Shown piece after piece: positions 1-8,795 of a stretch of 64,000 nt of DNA (position 1 is its first letter; every line of letters begins with the position of its first letter). The notes under the pieces were generated by a model. That model was not told where the DNA came from. It did not search any database and was given only the letters and a program-made list of their open reading frames with translations. Source of the DNA: Scytonema sp. RU_4_4 (GTDB taxonomy: Bacteria; Cyanobacteriota; Cyanobacteriia; Cyanobacteriales; Nostocaceae); contig JAAUSC010000001.1 of the NCBI GenBank assembly GCA_012031965.1, forward strand, positions 37,931 to 101,930, given 5' to 3'. The translations under genes and the position numbers were made by a program.

Positions 1-127
1 GTTGCCAAAAGAATATTGTTGCAACATTCAAAGGACAGTTGAACATACGTACAATTAGAAAGACAAAACAGCAATCAATCCTAACTTAGGTTACGTAGGA
101 TAATGTGTATCAAATTCCATCATTTAT

Positions 128-176
128 AAATAGGGGCTTTGAAGCCCACATGGTATAGACTTCCAAACCCCTATTT
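128..176. repeat. Hairpin-forming inverted repeat
   Basis: The arms at 128-144 and 160-176 pair, with a perfect 9-bp outer stem (aaatagggg/cccctattt) and an imperfect inner part. No gene is visible in 1-425, so this is either the terminator of a gene lying left of the window or a small palindromic repeat. The T-run after it is weak. Confidence 0.45.
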
Positions 177-335
177 CTGTTGCCGAATTGTGTTATTCAG
201 TTTTAGTTACTGAAACAGTTTTCTCGCAAGAATTCTGTCGTATCCATAAGATTTTATGACATCAAATTTCAAAATTCAAAAATAAAAACCTGAAATATGT
301 GACTTTTTTGACTGAACGATGCCACAAAATTGTCA

Positions 336-410
336 AGAGTCTAGAGTGAAAGCTCAACAGTCCAAACTTTGATCCAAACTTTGAACTGTGGACTTGTGAC
401 TCTAGACTCT
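336..410. repeat. 12-bp inverted repeat enclosing a 12-bp direct repeat, downstream of psb27
   Basis: agagtctagagt (336-347) is perfectly complementary to actctagactct (399-410). Between them tccaaactttga occurs twice back to back (361-372 and 373-384). It sits just beyond the psb27 stop on that gene's downstream side, so it may act as its transcript end, or it may be an intergenic repeat. Confidence 0.5.
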
Positions 411-425
411 ACGCAGAGGTTATGT

Positions 426-824
426 TTAAGCACCACGGCTTAATGCTGCTTCTACTCGCTCAAACTCCAGGTCTAAGCGGTCTTTGAGTTTTTTTGGTAC
501 AGGACGATTTGGATAAGAACTATAGTGTCCGGCTAAGGAGTTAAGGGCGGTTCGCATGGTTGTAAAGGAAGCCAAACCAGAGACAGAGCCATCCCGCTGG
601 TAGCGAGCTGCAAAGTCATTGATTTTCTTACGCGCTTCTGCTTGAACTGATGCTCTATCTGGAGAATCTTGTGGTAACTCTATAGCAGTCCTCAAAGCAT
701 TAACGACAGCTAGAGTATCTTGGCGATAATTTCCTGTTAGAGCACCCGGACTGCTATTACAGCCCATCAAACCAATGACGACAACCAAAACTAGGGCAAG
801 CAGACGTGACCAATAGCGCTTCAT
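426..824 (-). CDS. psb27: Photosystem II assembly lipoprotein Psb27
   Basis: Psb27 is a lumenal lipoprotein that binds CP43 in photosystem II assembly and repair intermediates and delays attachment of the manganese-stabilising proteins. The N-terminus has a basic start, a hydrophobic core and the lipobox LMGC (about residues 19-22), which makes Cys22 the lipidated residue. The remaining ~110 residues are helical, with the family patterns NYRQDTLAVV and ARKKINDFAARYQRD. I chose the ATG at 824 because AAGG lies just upstream; a codon at 842 would add six residues. Length (132 aa) is normal. It looks monocistronic. Identification rests on overall sequence recognition. Confidence 0.92.
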   Translation of the reverse strand: MKRYWSRLLALVLVVVIGLMGCNSSPGALTGNYRQDTLAVVNALRTAIELPQDSPDRASVQAEARKKINDFAARYQRDGSVSGLASFTTMRTALNSLAGHYSSYPNRPVPKKLKDRLDLEFERVEAALSRGA

Positions 825-964
825 AAACCTTAAGTGAAACAATACCTAAATCAACGTCCATCGTATCCTGGATTGGTATCCAGGGGATCATCTCATAGAA
901 GGACACGCAGAAAGAATCGAGAAAGACTTTCCCCGTTACCTCATTCTCAGGCTGCTCTCACTCC

Positions 965-1187
965 TTTGATATAAAGTATTAGGACTTACGCACTGTACAG
1001 ATTGAGCATCATGTGTATGAACGTGCATTCAATGGGAAAGCGACCACAACTTGTAGGGTGGGCAGTGCCCTAAACTTATATCCAGATCATCAGGTTTTAC
1101 TGAGCACTGCCCACCCTACAGTCGAAAAATGAAAACTCATATTCGAGGACTTTTGTCAATGCGTAAGTCCTAAGTATTTTGATATAA
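965..1187. mobile_element. MITE-like palindromic insertion at the 3' end of cofH
   Basis: The 13-bp terminal inverted repeats taggacttacgca (980-992) and its complement (1160-1172) are perfect. They are flanked by the direct repeat tttgatataa (965-974 and 1178-1187), which looks like a target duplication. Inside is a second perfect 16-bp stem, gtagggtgggcagtgc (1053-1068) against 1104-1119. There is no coding capacity, so a non-autonomous element is the best reading. Its right end supplies the cofH stop codon (1170-1172). Confidence 0.7.
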
Positions 1188-2303
1188 GGTATCTCGTTGT
1201 TGGTAAGGACGTCCTAGGTTGGTGATAGCAGCTTGCAAGGTTTCAACTTCCATGTTTGTACCACCTTGAGCACCTGCCATTGTCGTAATGTGTTCTTCCA
1301 TTAATGTACCGCCAATATCGTTGCAACCCCACAATAGGGCTTCTGTTGCACCAGCCAAACCCAGTTTTACCCAACTTGGCTGATGGTTAGAAATCCAGTT
1401 TCCCAAAAAAATTCGTGCGACAGCAGTCAGTAGCAGTGCATCTGCCAAAATGGGTTGGTCGTGTCCGACACGACGACGTAGAGGTTTGGGAGCTTCTTTG
1501 CCAACAAAGGGTAATAGAATAAACTCAGTTATGCGAGCAGGGTAGCTTTGATGAATGGCTGTTTGTTGGAGCGATCGCAATTTTTCCAAATGCCTAATTT
1601 GTTGTTCCGGCGTTTCAATATGCCCTGATAGCATTGTGCTAGTGGTGTGCAAACCTAGGCTATGAGCTGTACTCACAATTTCCAGCCATTGGCTAGTATT
1701 AATTTTTTCTGGGCAAAGAATGCGCCGTACTTCATCATCTAACACTTCAGCCGCTGTTCCTGGCATAGAATCAACACCAGCAGAGCTCAAAGCGACAATC
1801 ACATCGGCATATTTAAGTCCATCTTCTCTTGCTATGAATTGCACTTCTTGAGGAGAAAAGGCGTGCAAATGCAGTTGTGGAAATTTTTGCTTAATCTTTT
1901 CCACAAACTTGAGGTAGTAAAGCAAAGATTTTCCGTGTACCTTCGCTTGTGGGTTTAAGCCTCCCTGAATACAGATTTCCGTTGCACCCCGTTGCACCGC
2001 ATCTGTCGCCTTCTCTAAAATATGCGCCCAATCTAACCAGTAAGCACCCTCCTCCCCTTCATCTCGCCGGAAAGCGCAGAAACTACAGTGTTGCTCGCAG
2101 ATGTTGGTAAAATTGAGATTACGGTTAATGACATACGTAACAGTGTCTCCTGCTTGCTGTTGACGCAGTTTATTAGCTGTAGCGCGAATAGCAGCTACTA
2201 CACTTTGATCAGTTTGTTTCAACAAAACGACTCCCTCTTCGGGAAATAAATCATACCCACTTAAAGCACGATCAAGAATAGCATCAACAGTTATAGTAAC
2301 CAC
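1170..2303 (-). CDS. cofH: 7,8-didemethyl-8-hydroxy-5-deazariboflavin synthase subunit CofH (radical SAM)
   Basis: CofH is a radical SAM enzyme of the F0 (deazaflavin) pathway. It joins a tyrosine-derived unit to 5-amino-6-ribitylamino-uracil; the deazaflavin serves cyanobacterial photolyases. The radical SAM motif is clear as C69-E-Q-H-C73-S-F-C76, preceded by [11 protein letters not shown]. The C-terminal half has family blocks such as MPGTAAEVL and STMLSGH. Translation starts at a GTG (2303). The last residues and the stop codon come from a MITE-like insertion: without it the frame would run on past the QRDTLYQ block to a TAA about 13 codons later. The catalytic core is intact, so activity is probably kept. 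The partner cofG is not in the window. Confidence 0.9.
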   Translation of the reverse strand: MVTITVDAILDRALSGYDLFPEEGVVLLKQTDQSVVAAIRATANKLRQQQAGDTVTYVINRNLNFTNICEQHCSFCAFRRDEGEEGAYWLDWAHILEKATDAVQRGATEICIQGGLNPQAKVHGKSLLYYLKFVEKIKQKFPQLHLHAFSPQEVQFIAREDGLKYADVIVALSSAGVDSMPGTAAEVLDDEVRRILCPEKINTSQWLEIVSTAHSLGLHTTSTMLSGHIETPEQQIRHLEKLRSLQQTAIHQSYPARITEFILLPFVGKEAPKPLRRRVGHDQPILADALLLTAVARIFLGNWISNHQPSWVKLGLAGATEALLWGCNDIGGTLMEEHITTMAGAQGGTNMEVETLQAAITNLGRPYQQRDTLYQNT

Positions 2304-2536
2304 AGTTTATGAAAAGCAAACCACATTTATTATTTTTACAATTTTCTGTTACTTAAACATTCAGATTGGGCGGGTAAGGAAGCAAGGGTGAATGATTTGT
2401 AGCTGTTATTTAGTGAATTAGTCTCGCGTAGTGCTTAATACACTGGATAGCGAGTGATCGATGAGCAACTCGAAGTCGAAGAAGTCAGGATGATTTGGCG
2501 CGTGACTCAGGTGAACTAGAAGGGAACAAAGAGTGA

Positions 2537-2562
2537 TGAGTTATGAGTTATAAGTTATGAGT
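2537..2562. repeat. Short tandem repeat (gagttatga-type)
   Basis: Imperfect repeats of gagttatga / gttataa lie directly upstream of the glycosyltransferase gene. A further aaaactca repeat covers its first codons. Such low-complexity STRR-type spacers are common in filamentous cyanobacteria. The 274-bp spacer 2304-2577 shows nothing else I can name. Confidence 0.5.
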
Positions 2563-2577
2563 GGTAAATCATAATTT

Positions 2578-4401
2578 ATGAATTTAATACTTAAAAACTC
2601 AAAACTCAAAACTCTATTACTGCTAACGATTTGGCTAGTGATTGGCGTCGGCTTGCGCTTAACTAACTTGACTGCTAAACCTCCTTGGACTGACGAGTTT
2701 TCTACTCTGGTGTTTAGCCTCGGCAATAGCTTTTTGCCAGTACCGTTAGATCAGCCTATCTCTATTGATGTTCTATTACAACCACTACAACCACAATCTA
2801 CAGTCGGTATACAAGACGTATGGAAACACTTATCGAGTGAAAGTAATCATCCGCCACTTTACTTTCTTCTCACTCACTGGTGGATGCGGCTGTTTCCCAC
2901 ACATGAGGGTTTGGTGTCGTTGTGGGGAGCGCGATCGCTTGCTGCTCTTTTCGGTGGTGCATCTATTCCAGCTGTTTATGCTTTAAGTCAGCTAGCATTT
3001 CGTTCCCGTCTTGTGAGCCATTTAGCCGCTGCAATGATGGCGACTTCACCCTACGGCATTTTTTTAGCACAAGAAGCCCGTCACTATACTTTAGCAATCT
3101 TGTGGGTGATTGCTTCTTTTGCCTGCTTAGTCATTGCCAGTCGCCACATCCAAAAACATACTCAAATACCCATCAAGATAGCACTCTCGTGGGTGGGTAT
3201 TAATGCTATTGGTATTGCGACTCATTACTTTTTCACTCTCACCCTCTGCTGTGAAGCGTTGGTTTTGCTCTTTCTTGCTTGGCTACAGTGGACAAGGAAG
3301 GACAAGGAGACAAGGAGACAAGGAGACAATAGGAGAGAGGAAGAATTTTCCCTCACTCTTTCACTCCCTCACTCTCTCACTCCCCCCATCTCCTCCCAAC
3401 CCCACCTCCCTCTCAACACCTGGTTTCGCATCTACGCTGTTGCTGTAGGTACACTTGTAGCAGGTTTAGTTTGGCTGCCCGTATTTTTACATAATAGTTA
3501 TGGAGGTAAATTGACTGAATGGATTCAAGGTCCACGTACTGGGATGGCTTGGATTAACCCAATTTTTCAAGCTTTGGCAGCATGGATTACGATGATTTCT
3601 TTGCTACCAGTGGAAGCATCACAGTTAGCAGTTGTGATTGTTTCTGGAGTCTTGATGCTGATTTTTTTCATTTGGGCTGTACCAATTTTGGTGCGTGGAA
3701 TGAAAGTTCATCTTAAACAACCACAAACCCGTTTGATGAGTCAAGTATTTGTTGGTTTGATTGCAGGGGCTATAGCTTTATTTTTTATTTTTACTTACTT
3801 TTTTGGTATTGACTTGACACGAGGCGCTCGTTACAACTTTGTTTACTTTCCTGCTGTGATAGTCTTACTTGGAGCAAGTCTGGCTGTTTGTTGGCGTACT
3901 TCCATTTTGGAAAAGGCGAGATGGGGAATAAATGGCAAAAAAGCTGTGTTCATCATTTGGTTGATGGGATTGGCAAGTGCGATTACAGTTGTCTGCAATT
4001 TGGGCTATCAAAAATACTACCGTCCAGACCTATTTGTACAACTTGTTGAGCAAACATCCCATGTCCCTGTACTCATCACCACAACCCACAAAACTCATGT
4101 ACAGATTGGGGAAATGATGGGAATAGCGAGGGAATATAAAATACAAAATTCCATACAAAATTCCATACAAAATTCAAAATTCACATCACCGCTATTTCTC
4201 CTTGCTCATCAAGACGAAGACCCCAAGACTTCCACCTTTGCACTCCAAAATACGTTAAAGACACTACCACGTCCTTTTGACTTATGGTTAGTAAACTTTT
4301 ATGCCCCTGAACCAGAGGAAGTCAAAAACTGTGTTGCTGAAACTCAATCCTTAAGCGCAATCAACGGCTATGAATACAAACTGTATCATTGTGGTGATTA
4401 G
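2578..4401 (+). CDS. GT39/ArnT-like membrane glycosyltransferase
   Basis: The protein has 607 residues and about ten hydrophobic segments. The first extracytoplasmic loop carries the acidic WTDE motif after the first membrane segment (about residues 36-39), as in GT-C enzymes that use polyprenyl-phosphate sugars. HPPLYFLLTHWW and LAQEARHYT are further family blocks. The substrate is unknown. Two low-complexity stretches look inserted: about residues 238-280 (charged then Ser/Pro-rich, encoded by purine then pyrimidine repeats at 3291-3412) and a 12-bp repeat (4141-4176) that encodes IQNS units. A paralogue lies at 62178-63881. The 3' end overlaps the converging YdeI-like gene by 41 bp. Confidence 0.75.
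   Translation: MNLILKNSKLKTLLLLTIWLVIGVGLRLTNLTAKPPWTDEFSTLVFSLGNSFLPVPLDQPISIDVLLQPLQPQSTVGIQDVWKHLSSESNHPPLYFLLTHWWMRLFPTHEGLVSLWGARSLAALFGGASIPAVYALSQLAFRSRLVSHLAAAMMATSPYGIFLAQEARHYTLAILWVIASFACLVIASRHIQKHTQIPIKIALSWVGINAIGIATHYFFTLTLCCEALVLLFLAWLQWTRKDKETRRQGDNRREEEFSLTLSLPHSLTPPISSQPHLPLNTWFRIYAVAVGTLVAGLVWLPVFLHNSYGGKLTEWIQGPRTGMAWINPIFQALAAWITMISLLPVEASQLAVVIVSGVLMLIFFIWAVPILVRGMKVHLKQPQTRLMSQVFVGLIAGAIALFFIFTYFFGIDLTRGARYNFVYFPAVIVLLGASLAVCWRTSILEKARWGINGKKAVFIIWLMGLASAITVVCNLGYQKYYRPDLFVQLVEQTSHVPVLITTTHKTHVQIGEMMGIAREYKIQNSIQNSIQNSKFTSPLFLLAHQDEDPKTSTFALQNTLKTLPRPFDLWLVNFYAPEPEEVKNCVAETQSLSAINGYEYKLYHCGD
3291..3412. repeat. Polypurine/polypyrimidine STRR-type repeat inside the glycosyltransferase gene
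   Basis: Units of gacaagga(g) repeat at 3291-3328. A purine-rich stretch follows, then a pyrimidine-rich arm of ctc/act units to about 3412 that can fold back on the purine arm. The reading frame passes through. The same architecture occurs in the UvrD gene (60797-60905), and a shorter relative lies after the M23 peptidase gene (31288-31328). Confidence 0.65.
4141..4176. repeat. 12-bp tandem repeat in coding sequence
   Basis: Three near-identical copies of atacaaaattcc (last copy ends -ttca) sit in frame in the glycosyltransferase gene and give repeated IQNS residues in a C-terminal soluble stretch. Confidence 0.7.
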
Positions 4402-4987
4402 TCCGGAGTGTTAATGGATTTTTGTTCTCTGCTGCTGAAGTTATGGTTTGCTCAATTCTCTTCAACCTTGTCTGCGGACGTTTAGCACTGTTAATCCAAA
4501 AGAGGATGTTCTTCTTGGATGAATGACTAAACGCTTCAAAATATTTGTTAGCAGTTTCGTTTGCTTCCAATGCTTGCTTTAAGTCTGCTGGAATTATTAA
4601 CGCTTCGATCTCATCTAACGCAGTCCATGAACCATTTTGTTTTGCAACTTCAATCTTCTGAAAACCAGCCTCAGTCATCAAATCTTGTTCGATGAGTTCT
4701 TGAATATATTGCTTATTTAATTTTGACCATACACTTTTTAGTTTTCGGGGTGTAAATATTTGCATGTAACGTTCTTTATCCAAGGATTTCACTTTACTGT
4801 CAATCCAACCAAAGCATAAGGCTTCTTTCACTGCTTCGCTATACTGAACGCTTGGTTTACCACTTTTTACCTTGTAGTAGATCAACCAGACACCAACACA
4901 AGTCTGATGATTTTTCTTCAACCATTCCCGCCATTCTTTGCGATCTTCAGCATAAACGGTTTCTAATTGGTTCTCAAATTGTGGCAT
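4361..4987 (-). CDS. YdeI/OmpD-associated family protein
   Basis: This 208-aa protein matches the YdeI/OmpD-associated (bacteriocin-protection) family, a widespread cytoplasmic family without a firm biochemical role. Recognisable blocks are REWLKKNHQTCVGVWLIYYK near the N-terminus, EALCFGWIDSK (about residues 55-65) and RLKRIEQTI near the C-terminus. The last ~20 residues, after the usual ENKNPL ending, fall in the overlap with the converging glycosyltransferase gene and look like a late extension. It appears to be transcribed alone. A function beyond the family name cannot be inferred. Confidence 0.7.
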   Translation of the reverse strand: MPQFENQLETVYAEDRKEWREWLKKNHQTCVGVWLIYYKVKSGKPSVQYSEAVKEALCFGWIDSKVKSLDKERYMQIFTPRKLKSVWSKLNKQYIQELIEQDLMTEAGFQKIEVAKQNGSWTALDEIEALIIPADLKQALEANETANKYFEAFSHSSKKNILFWINSAKRPQTRLKRIEQTITSAAENKNPLTLRTNHHNDTVCIHSR

Positions 4988-5122
4988 AACAGGAGCTTAT
5001 CGGAGTTTAGATATCAATCATAATCCGCCCTCACATCACTCTGAGCGCCAACAAACTTAACGCTAAATGTCAATAGATAACTCATCAACAATTGTTACCA
5101 CTGATAGCTTGAGTAGCCTCAC

Positions 5123-5728
5123 TCATCTATCAAAACCTTCCGGAACACTCACTGATGACAAACCGGCGATCGCCCGTAAATTTTGACTACGAATCAACTC
5201 AGTAAAGTCTAATCCAGAACGCCCTTCAATTTTTGCCACCGCCTCAATAGCAGATAACAGATGCTGTGCGGCTTCAGCTTCTGAGTAACCCCGTCGTTGT
5301 GCGACACGAATAGCGGCTTCATCAGCGTTTAACTCTGTTTGCTGGGATCGGTTAGTCCGCCAAATACGAAGCATAGCCAGTGTAGTTAATCCACCAGCTA
5401 CAGCCATACCCACTGCATCTGCTTGAGTTGATTCTACAAAAGCGCCCACTAGACCTGCGATCGCCACTCCTTGATAAATGTCAGGTTTAAACCACTTGAC
5501 TCCCATCAACCAACTAACATTCCGCAGGAGTAACAAATCGCGTTGTGGTTTCGTCAGGCGACGCCATAAATCAAAATTAATATAAATTGGTCGTTCCCTA
5601 TTCCAAGGCAATGGAAAGGAAGCGTCAATGACTTTTGCCTGTTCCGGCTTGAGAACGATTTTTGTCATCATTCTACCAGAAGCAGGCATCACATCTAGCA
5701 AACGGCGAATTTCAACGTTTGATTCCAT
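5123..5728 (-). CDS. DUF3318 domain membrane protein
   Basis: This 201-aa cyanobacterial protein belongs, by recognition, to the DUF3318 family. The N-terminus has the family start MESNVEIRRLLDVMPASGRM. The middle has two weak hydrophobic, Gly/Ala-rich segments (about residues 90-120), probably a membrane hairpin. The C-terminal part (DEAAIRVAQRRGYSEAEAA) resembles the helical region of M48-like proteins, but I see no HExxH, so protease activity is not supported. Function is unknown. It is a single gene with its own short upstream region. Confidence 0.7.
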   Translation of the reverse strand: MESNVEIRRLLDVMPASGRMMTKIVLKPEQAKVIDASFPLPWNRERPIYINFDLWRRLTKPQRDLLLLRNVSWLMGVKWFKPDIYQGVAIAGLVGAFVESTQADAVGMAVAGGLTTLAMLRIWRTNRSQQTELNADEAAIRVAQRRGYSEAEAAQHLLSAIEAVAKIEGRSGLDFTELIRSQNLRAIAGLSSVSVPEGFDR

Positions 5729-5847
5729 GTTAGCGTTCAGCTTTCAGAAACCTTTTTATATATGCTTATGCTAAGAATAGCCGGTTTATAGGCTTTTCAT
5801 GTAGTCATTTATGATTGATACAACTCATGACAAATGACTCATAACTA

Positions 5848-6126
5848 ATGAATATAGATGCTTTTACTCCAACCCCGCCTGAATGGACAAATACAGCAAT
5901 TCATGCTTATGAATTTTGCTGTCCTAGCTGTCACTCCAGTAGCTTAGAAGCTGTACAAGTCTGGATAAATCGTCGTTCGCCTGTGATGACGGAAAACTAT
6001 CGTCGGAAATGGCAAGAATTTTACCAATGTCATTGTGGCTGCGTATGGTGGGCTTGGAGTAGCGATCGCCCTCAAGAGGTGCGTCCTTGGGACGTTCACC
6101 CTCCAACAAATCTCGATGATCAATAG
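5848..6126 (+). CDS. Small Cys-rich (Zn-ribbon-like) conserved hypothetical protein
   Basis: This 92-aa protein has a CPSC pair (near residues 25-28) and a CHCGC cluster (near residues 62-66) with aromatic residues around them (WWAW). The pattern suggests a single zinc-ribbon-like fold. No signal peptide or membrane segment is visible. The gene is preceded by a short repetitive spacer (ctcatgacaaatgactcataact type). I recognise it only as a conserved cyanobacterial protein without a known role; nucleic-acid or protein binding would be a guess. Confidence 0.6.
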   Translation: MNIDAFTPTPPEWTNTAIHAYEFCCPSCHSSSLEAVQVWINRRSPVMTENYRRKWQEFYQCHCGCVWWAWSSDRPQEVRPWDVHPPTNLDDQ

Positions 6127-6220
6127 ACTTTCCATAAACTATCTGCGTCTATCCGCGTGAAGGGTGCGGTTCCAAATACCCTCACAGATTTTTACAAAAA
6201 ATCTCATAGTCATAAGAAAA

Positions 6221-6242
6221 AAAGCCTGCTTACGCAGGCTTT
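6221..6242 (-). terminator. Rho-independent terminator of the porin gene
   Basis: A perfect 9-bp stem (6221-6229 with 6234-6242, loop ttac) is followed on the minus strand by a T-run. It lies about 50 bp past the porin stop. A second hairpin (6254-6261/6265-6272) lies between it and the gene. Confidence 0.8.
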
Positions 6243-6291
6243 GTTCACATAACCTTACCTTAAAAAGGTAAGCCTTGCTGTAAAAGTCATC

Positions 6292-7935
6292 TTAGAAAGT
6301 GAAAGTAGTACGCAGTGTACCTACGTAAACAGTGTCGTTCCTGTCATTGTGTTCTGGGTTAAAGATAACCAACACACCAGGGGTGACAGAAATGTTGTCA
6401 GTCAGTTGTAGTCTGTACAATGCCTCTAGGTGATATGACGTATCCCTATCTTGACGACGAACGTCATCTGATACGAATTCGTTACCAGTCGCCTTAGGTG
6501 GTTGACCAAAGACAAAACCAAGTACGTTACCTTGTCTGCCAAAGTCCTTGAAAGACACAGTAGCAGCCCAGTACTCGAAGTATGCATTATCACCATCTGC
6601 TGCACCGCCCTTAGCTTCTGCCTCAGTGTAACCATACCAACCACCAAGCGTAATCTTGGGACCAAGTCTCAGACTGGCTTGTACGCCGTAGTTGTCAGCA
6701 CTCAGAGCAGTACCGTCAAATGGGTCATTTGCATAGGTACTACCAGTAGAGTCAAAGAGGTTAATACTTGCACTAGAAACATTTCCTATATTTTGATAGG
6801 TGCGAGCATAGGTCAAACCAACGTTGAACGCTTGATTGGGCTGGAAGGATATCTGACCGAGAGCTGCATAGCTACCATCGAAAAGACCCGAACCATCGTT
6901 AGGATTATTAGCTCTGTTAGCTAGGTAAGCAGCAGATACAGTGATAGGTCCTTTAGGATTGAGGGTCAGTGTCGCACCAGTACCATTATTACCTTGGCGA
7001 TAAATGGGGCTAAAACGACCGTAGCGGGAAATAGCACCTCTACCAGAACTCTCCAGGTCTGGGTTGAAAGTGTTGATGTTTTCGTATAACTCACCACCAA
7101 ATGCATCAATCTTAATGCGCGCTGCGCTGCCTAGGTTGAAAGCATAGTTGAGTTTGTCAATCTCGATGTCGTTGTTGTTATTTCCGTCAAAACTCAGACG
7201 GGTCATGTTAGTACCCGTTACACCCGTACCGTATGGGGTGGTATTCCGCGCCTGCAAACGAGTTTGTAGCAGGTCTGAGCCAAAGAAGCTCGTGTTCAAT
7301 TTCAAACGAACTCGGTCAGAGAAAATAGTATTAGATTGCAATTCGTCAGGCGTTGTCCCGTCACCAGAAGCTACAGCCTGATCATCGCTACCAAAAACGT
7401 TAGATACGTTGAAAATCGCTTCCCCAACCAGTTTGGTGGTGGTAGAGAATTGATTTGCTTCCAACTCAGCAGTACGAGCTTCTAGAGCATCAACACGACC
7501 GCGCAGGGTAGCTAATTCAGCAGAGAACTCTTCTTGTAAGCGCTGTAAGGTAGCTAGGTCTTCTTTCCTCACCAAGTCAGCGGTAGCTGTTGCAATCAGT
7601 TCATTTACCCGATCCAAACAAGCATTCAAACCAGCCGCGAACTCATAACGGGTCAAAGCACGGTTACCACGATAGGTCCCATTGGGATAACCAGCAATAC
7701 AACCGTAGCGCTCTACGAGAGACTGCAATGCTTGGAATGCCCAATCTGTTGGCTGTACGTCAGAAAACTGGGAAACAGATGTAACTTGACCAATGCTGTC
7801 AGATTGTGCTGTTAACTGAGAGACGGAAGTCACTTGTTCGTTGACTTCTCCAGCTATAGCACTATTTGCTGCGAAAAGTGTTGCGGCAACAACAACCGGG
7901 CTTAACTTTAGAAAGTTTTTAGATAGTTTCTTCAT
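6292..7935 (-). CDS. SLH-domain OprB-type iron uptake porin
   Basis: This is a major outer-membrane porin of the cyanobacterial SLH-OprB type (Slr1841/Slr1908-like). A signal peptide (MKKLSKNF then a hydrophobic run ending NSAIA) is followed by an SLH domain (about residues 53-110, SDVQPTDWAFQALQSLVERYG), a short coiled coil (about 130-165) and a ~380-residue beta-barrel ending in aromatic TFTF. SLH domains anchor the outer membrane to pyruvylated peptidoglycan-linked polysaccharide in cyanobacteria; csaB, the pyruvyl transferase, is 9 kb away. I chose the ATG at 7935 over the one at 7971 because the signal peptide begins there. A strong terminator follows. Confidence 0.85.
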   Translation of the reverse strand: MKKLSKNFLKLSPVVVAATLFAANSAIAGEVNEQVTSVSQLTAQSDSIGQVTSVSQFSDVQPTDWAFQALQSLVERYGCIAGYPNGTYRGNRALTRYEFAAGLNACLDRVNELIATATADLVRKEDLATLQRLQEEFSAELATLRGRVDALEARTAELEANQFSTTTKLVGEAIFNVSNVFGSDDQAVASGDGTTPDELQSNTIFSDRVRLKLNTSFFGSDLLQTRLQARNTTPYGTGVTGTNMTRLSFDGNNNNDIEIDKLNYAFNLGSAARIKIDAFGGELYENINTFNPDLESSGRGAISRYGRFSPIYRQGNNGTGATLTLNPKGPITVSAAYLANRANNPNDGSGLFDGSYAALGQISFQPNQAFNVGLTYARTYQNIGNVSSASINLFDSTGSTYANDPFDGTALSADNYGVQASLRLGPKITLGGWYGYTEAEAKGGAADGDNAYFEYWAATVSFKDFGRQGNVLGFVFGQPPKATGNEFVSDDVRRQDRDTSYHLEALYRLQLTDNISVTPGVLVIFNPEHNDRNDTVYVGTLRTTFTF

Positions 7936-7970
7936 GATTTCTGTCTCACTCACACCTACCGACTTAATCA

Positions 7971-8039
7971 TGGTACAATTCCCTGAAATACATAATTTTG
8001 TTGGGAACTTACTAATGATTTTCTGTCAGAATTGTACCA
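7971..8039. promoter_or_regulatory. 11-bp inverted repeat in the porin upstream region
   Basis: tggtacaattc (7971-7981) is perfectly complementary to gaattgtacca (8029-8039), 47 bp apart and 36-104 bp upstream of the porin start. It may be a pair of half-sites for a regulator or the base of a long leader hairpin. No regulator can be named. Confidence 0.4.
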
Positions 8040-8045
8040 GATGTT

Positions 8046-8075
8046 AGTGGTGATTAACACAGGTTAATCACCACT
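8046..8075. terminator. Strong 13-bp hairpin between crp-type gene and porin gene
   Basis: agtggtgattaac (8046-8058) pairs perfectly with 8063-8075 across a 4-nt loop. It lies about 130 bp past the stop of the minus-strand crp-type gene. The T-rich tail is on the plus strand, so its direction is uncertain. Confidence 0.5.
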
Positions 8076-8096
8076 CTTTTACCCTTCGCGTATGTC

Positions 8097-8157
8097 CTAG
8101 AGCGCTGCGGGCATGCAAAGCGCATGGAGAGGCTACGCCAGCCCCCTGAGCGTGGTA
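8097..8157. repeat. GC-rich interspersed palindromic repeat
   Basis: A GC-rich block with gcgctgcgggc, gaggctacgcc and gccccctgag motifs stands out from AT-rich surroundings. The same kind of sequence appears at 48436-48500, 15215-15250, 50090-50150 and inside katA (23129-23190). It looks like a dispersed palindromic repeat family. Confidence 0.4.
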
Positions 8158-8201
8158 AATCAACCCGCAAGGCTGAACTCACTGTAGACTACCTGCATTC
8201 T

Positions 8202-8795
8202 TTATTCAGATGAACGCAGAATCACGCGACGTTTGTGACGTAGCAGGGTTCCTTCTTCCTCAAACTGCTGAAGCAGCCGAGTGACAGTCACTCGCGTTGT
8301 ATTTAACACTTCTGCCATTTCCTGATGAGTGACATTGAGGTCGATGAGCTTTCCTTGCTCCACATCACGACCAAATTTTCCACTTAACCAACCAAGAAAC
8401 TGCCATAAACGCAAGGAAATGGGTTTACGGTGTATAATACTAAGTAACTCTTCTGCCTGTTGAATGTGAGACAATAAAGCGTTAACATCCTGACTCCACA
8501 AATGAGGTGGGATTGCGCTTACTTCTACACTCGTTAGGCATTCAATCTGGTAAGGTTTGACTTTGGACAAAGGATAGCCAATCAAATCCCCAGTGCCCCA
8601 ATAACCCAAAGTGATAAACGTTCCGTCTTCACTCCAGGTTAAAGTGCGAACTGCTCCCCGCTCAATCCGCCACAGTACGTCATTACGCGCCGGAATGATT
8701 TCGCGGCGTGTGAACAGTCGTTGCGGCAGTTGTCCAGTAGACGGAGAATTATGAGACTGGGCAGAATTGTGAGAACGACTTGTGGAATGCATCAT
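8202..8795 (-). CDS. Crp/Fnr family transcriptional regulator
   Basis: This 197-aa protein has a cyclic-nucleotide-binding-like beta-roll (about residues 25-105), a linker helix and a C-terminal winged helix with recognition region THQEMAEVLNTTRVTVTRLLQQFEEEG (split by position: about 150-176). That HTH is typical of Crp/Fnr regulators. The effector site does not show the conserved cAMP-binding Arg/Ser signature clearly, so the ligand is unknown. The N-terminus (Ser/His-rich) is poorly conserved and the start could lie further in. It is a single gene between phoX-like and porin genes on the same strand; a regulatory link to either is not shown. Confidence 0.8.
   Translation of the reverse strand: MMHSTSRSHNSAQSHNSPSTGQLPQRLFTRREIIPARNDVLWRIERGAVRTLTWSEDGTFITLGYWGTGDLIGYPLSKVKPYQIECLTSVEVSAIPPHLWSQDVNALLSHIQQAEELLSIIHRKPISLRLWQFLGWLSGKFGRDVEQGKLIDLNVTHQEMAEVLNTTRVTVTRLLQQFEEEGTLLRHKRRVILRSSE

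Noticed and set aside
6502..6924. 140-codon open frame on the plus strand inside the porin gene
   Set aside because: It is antisense to a clear SLH porin and has no recognisable protein features.
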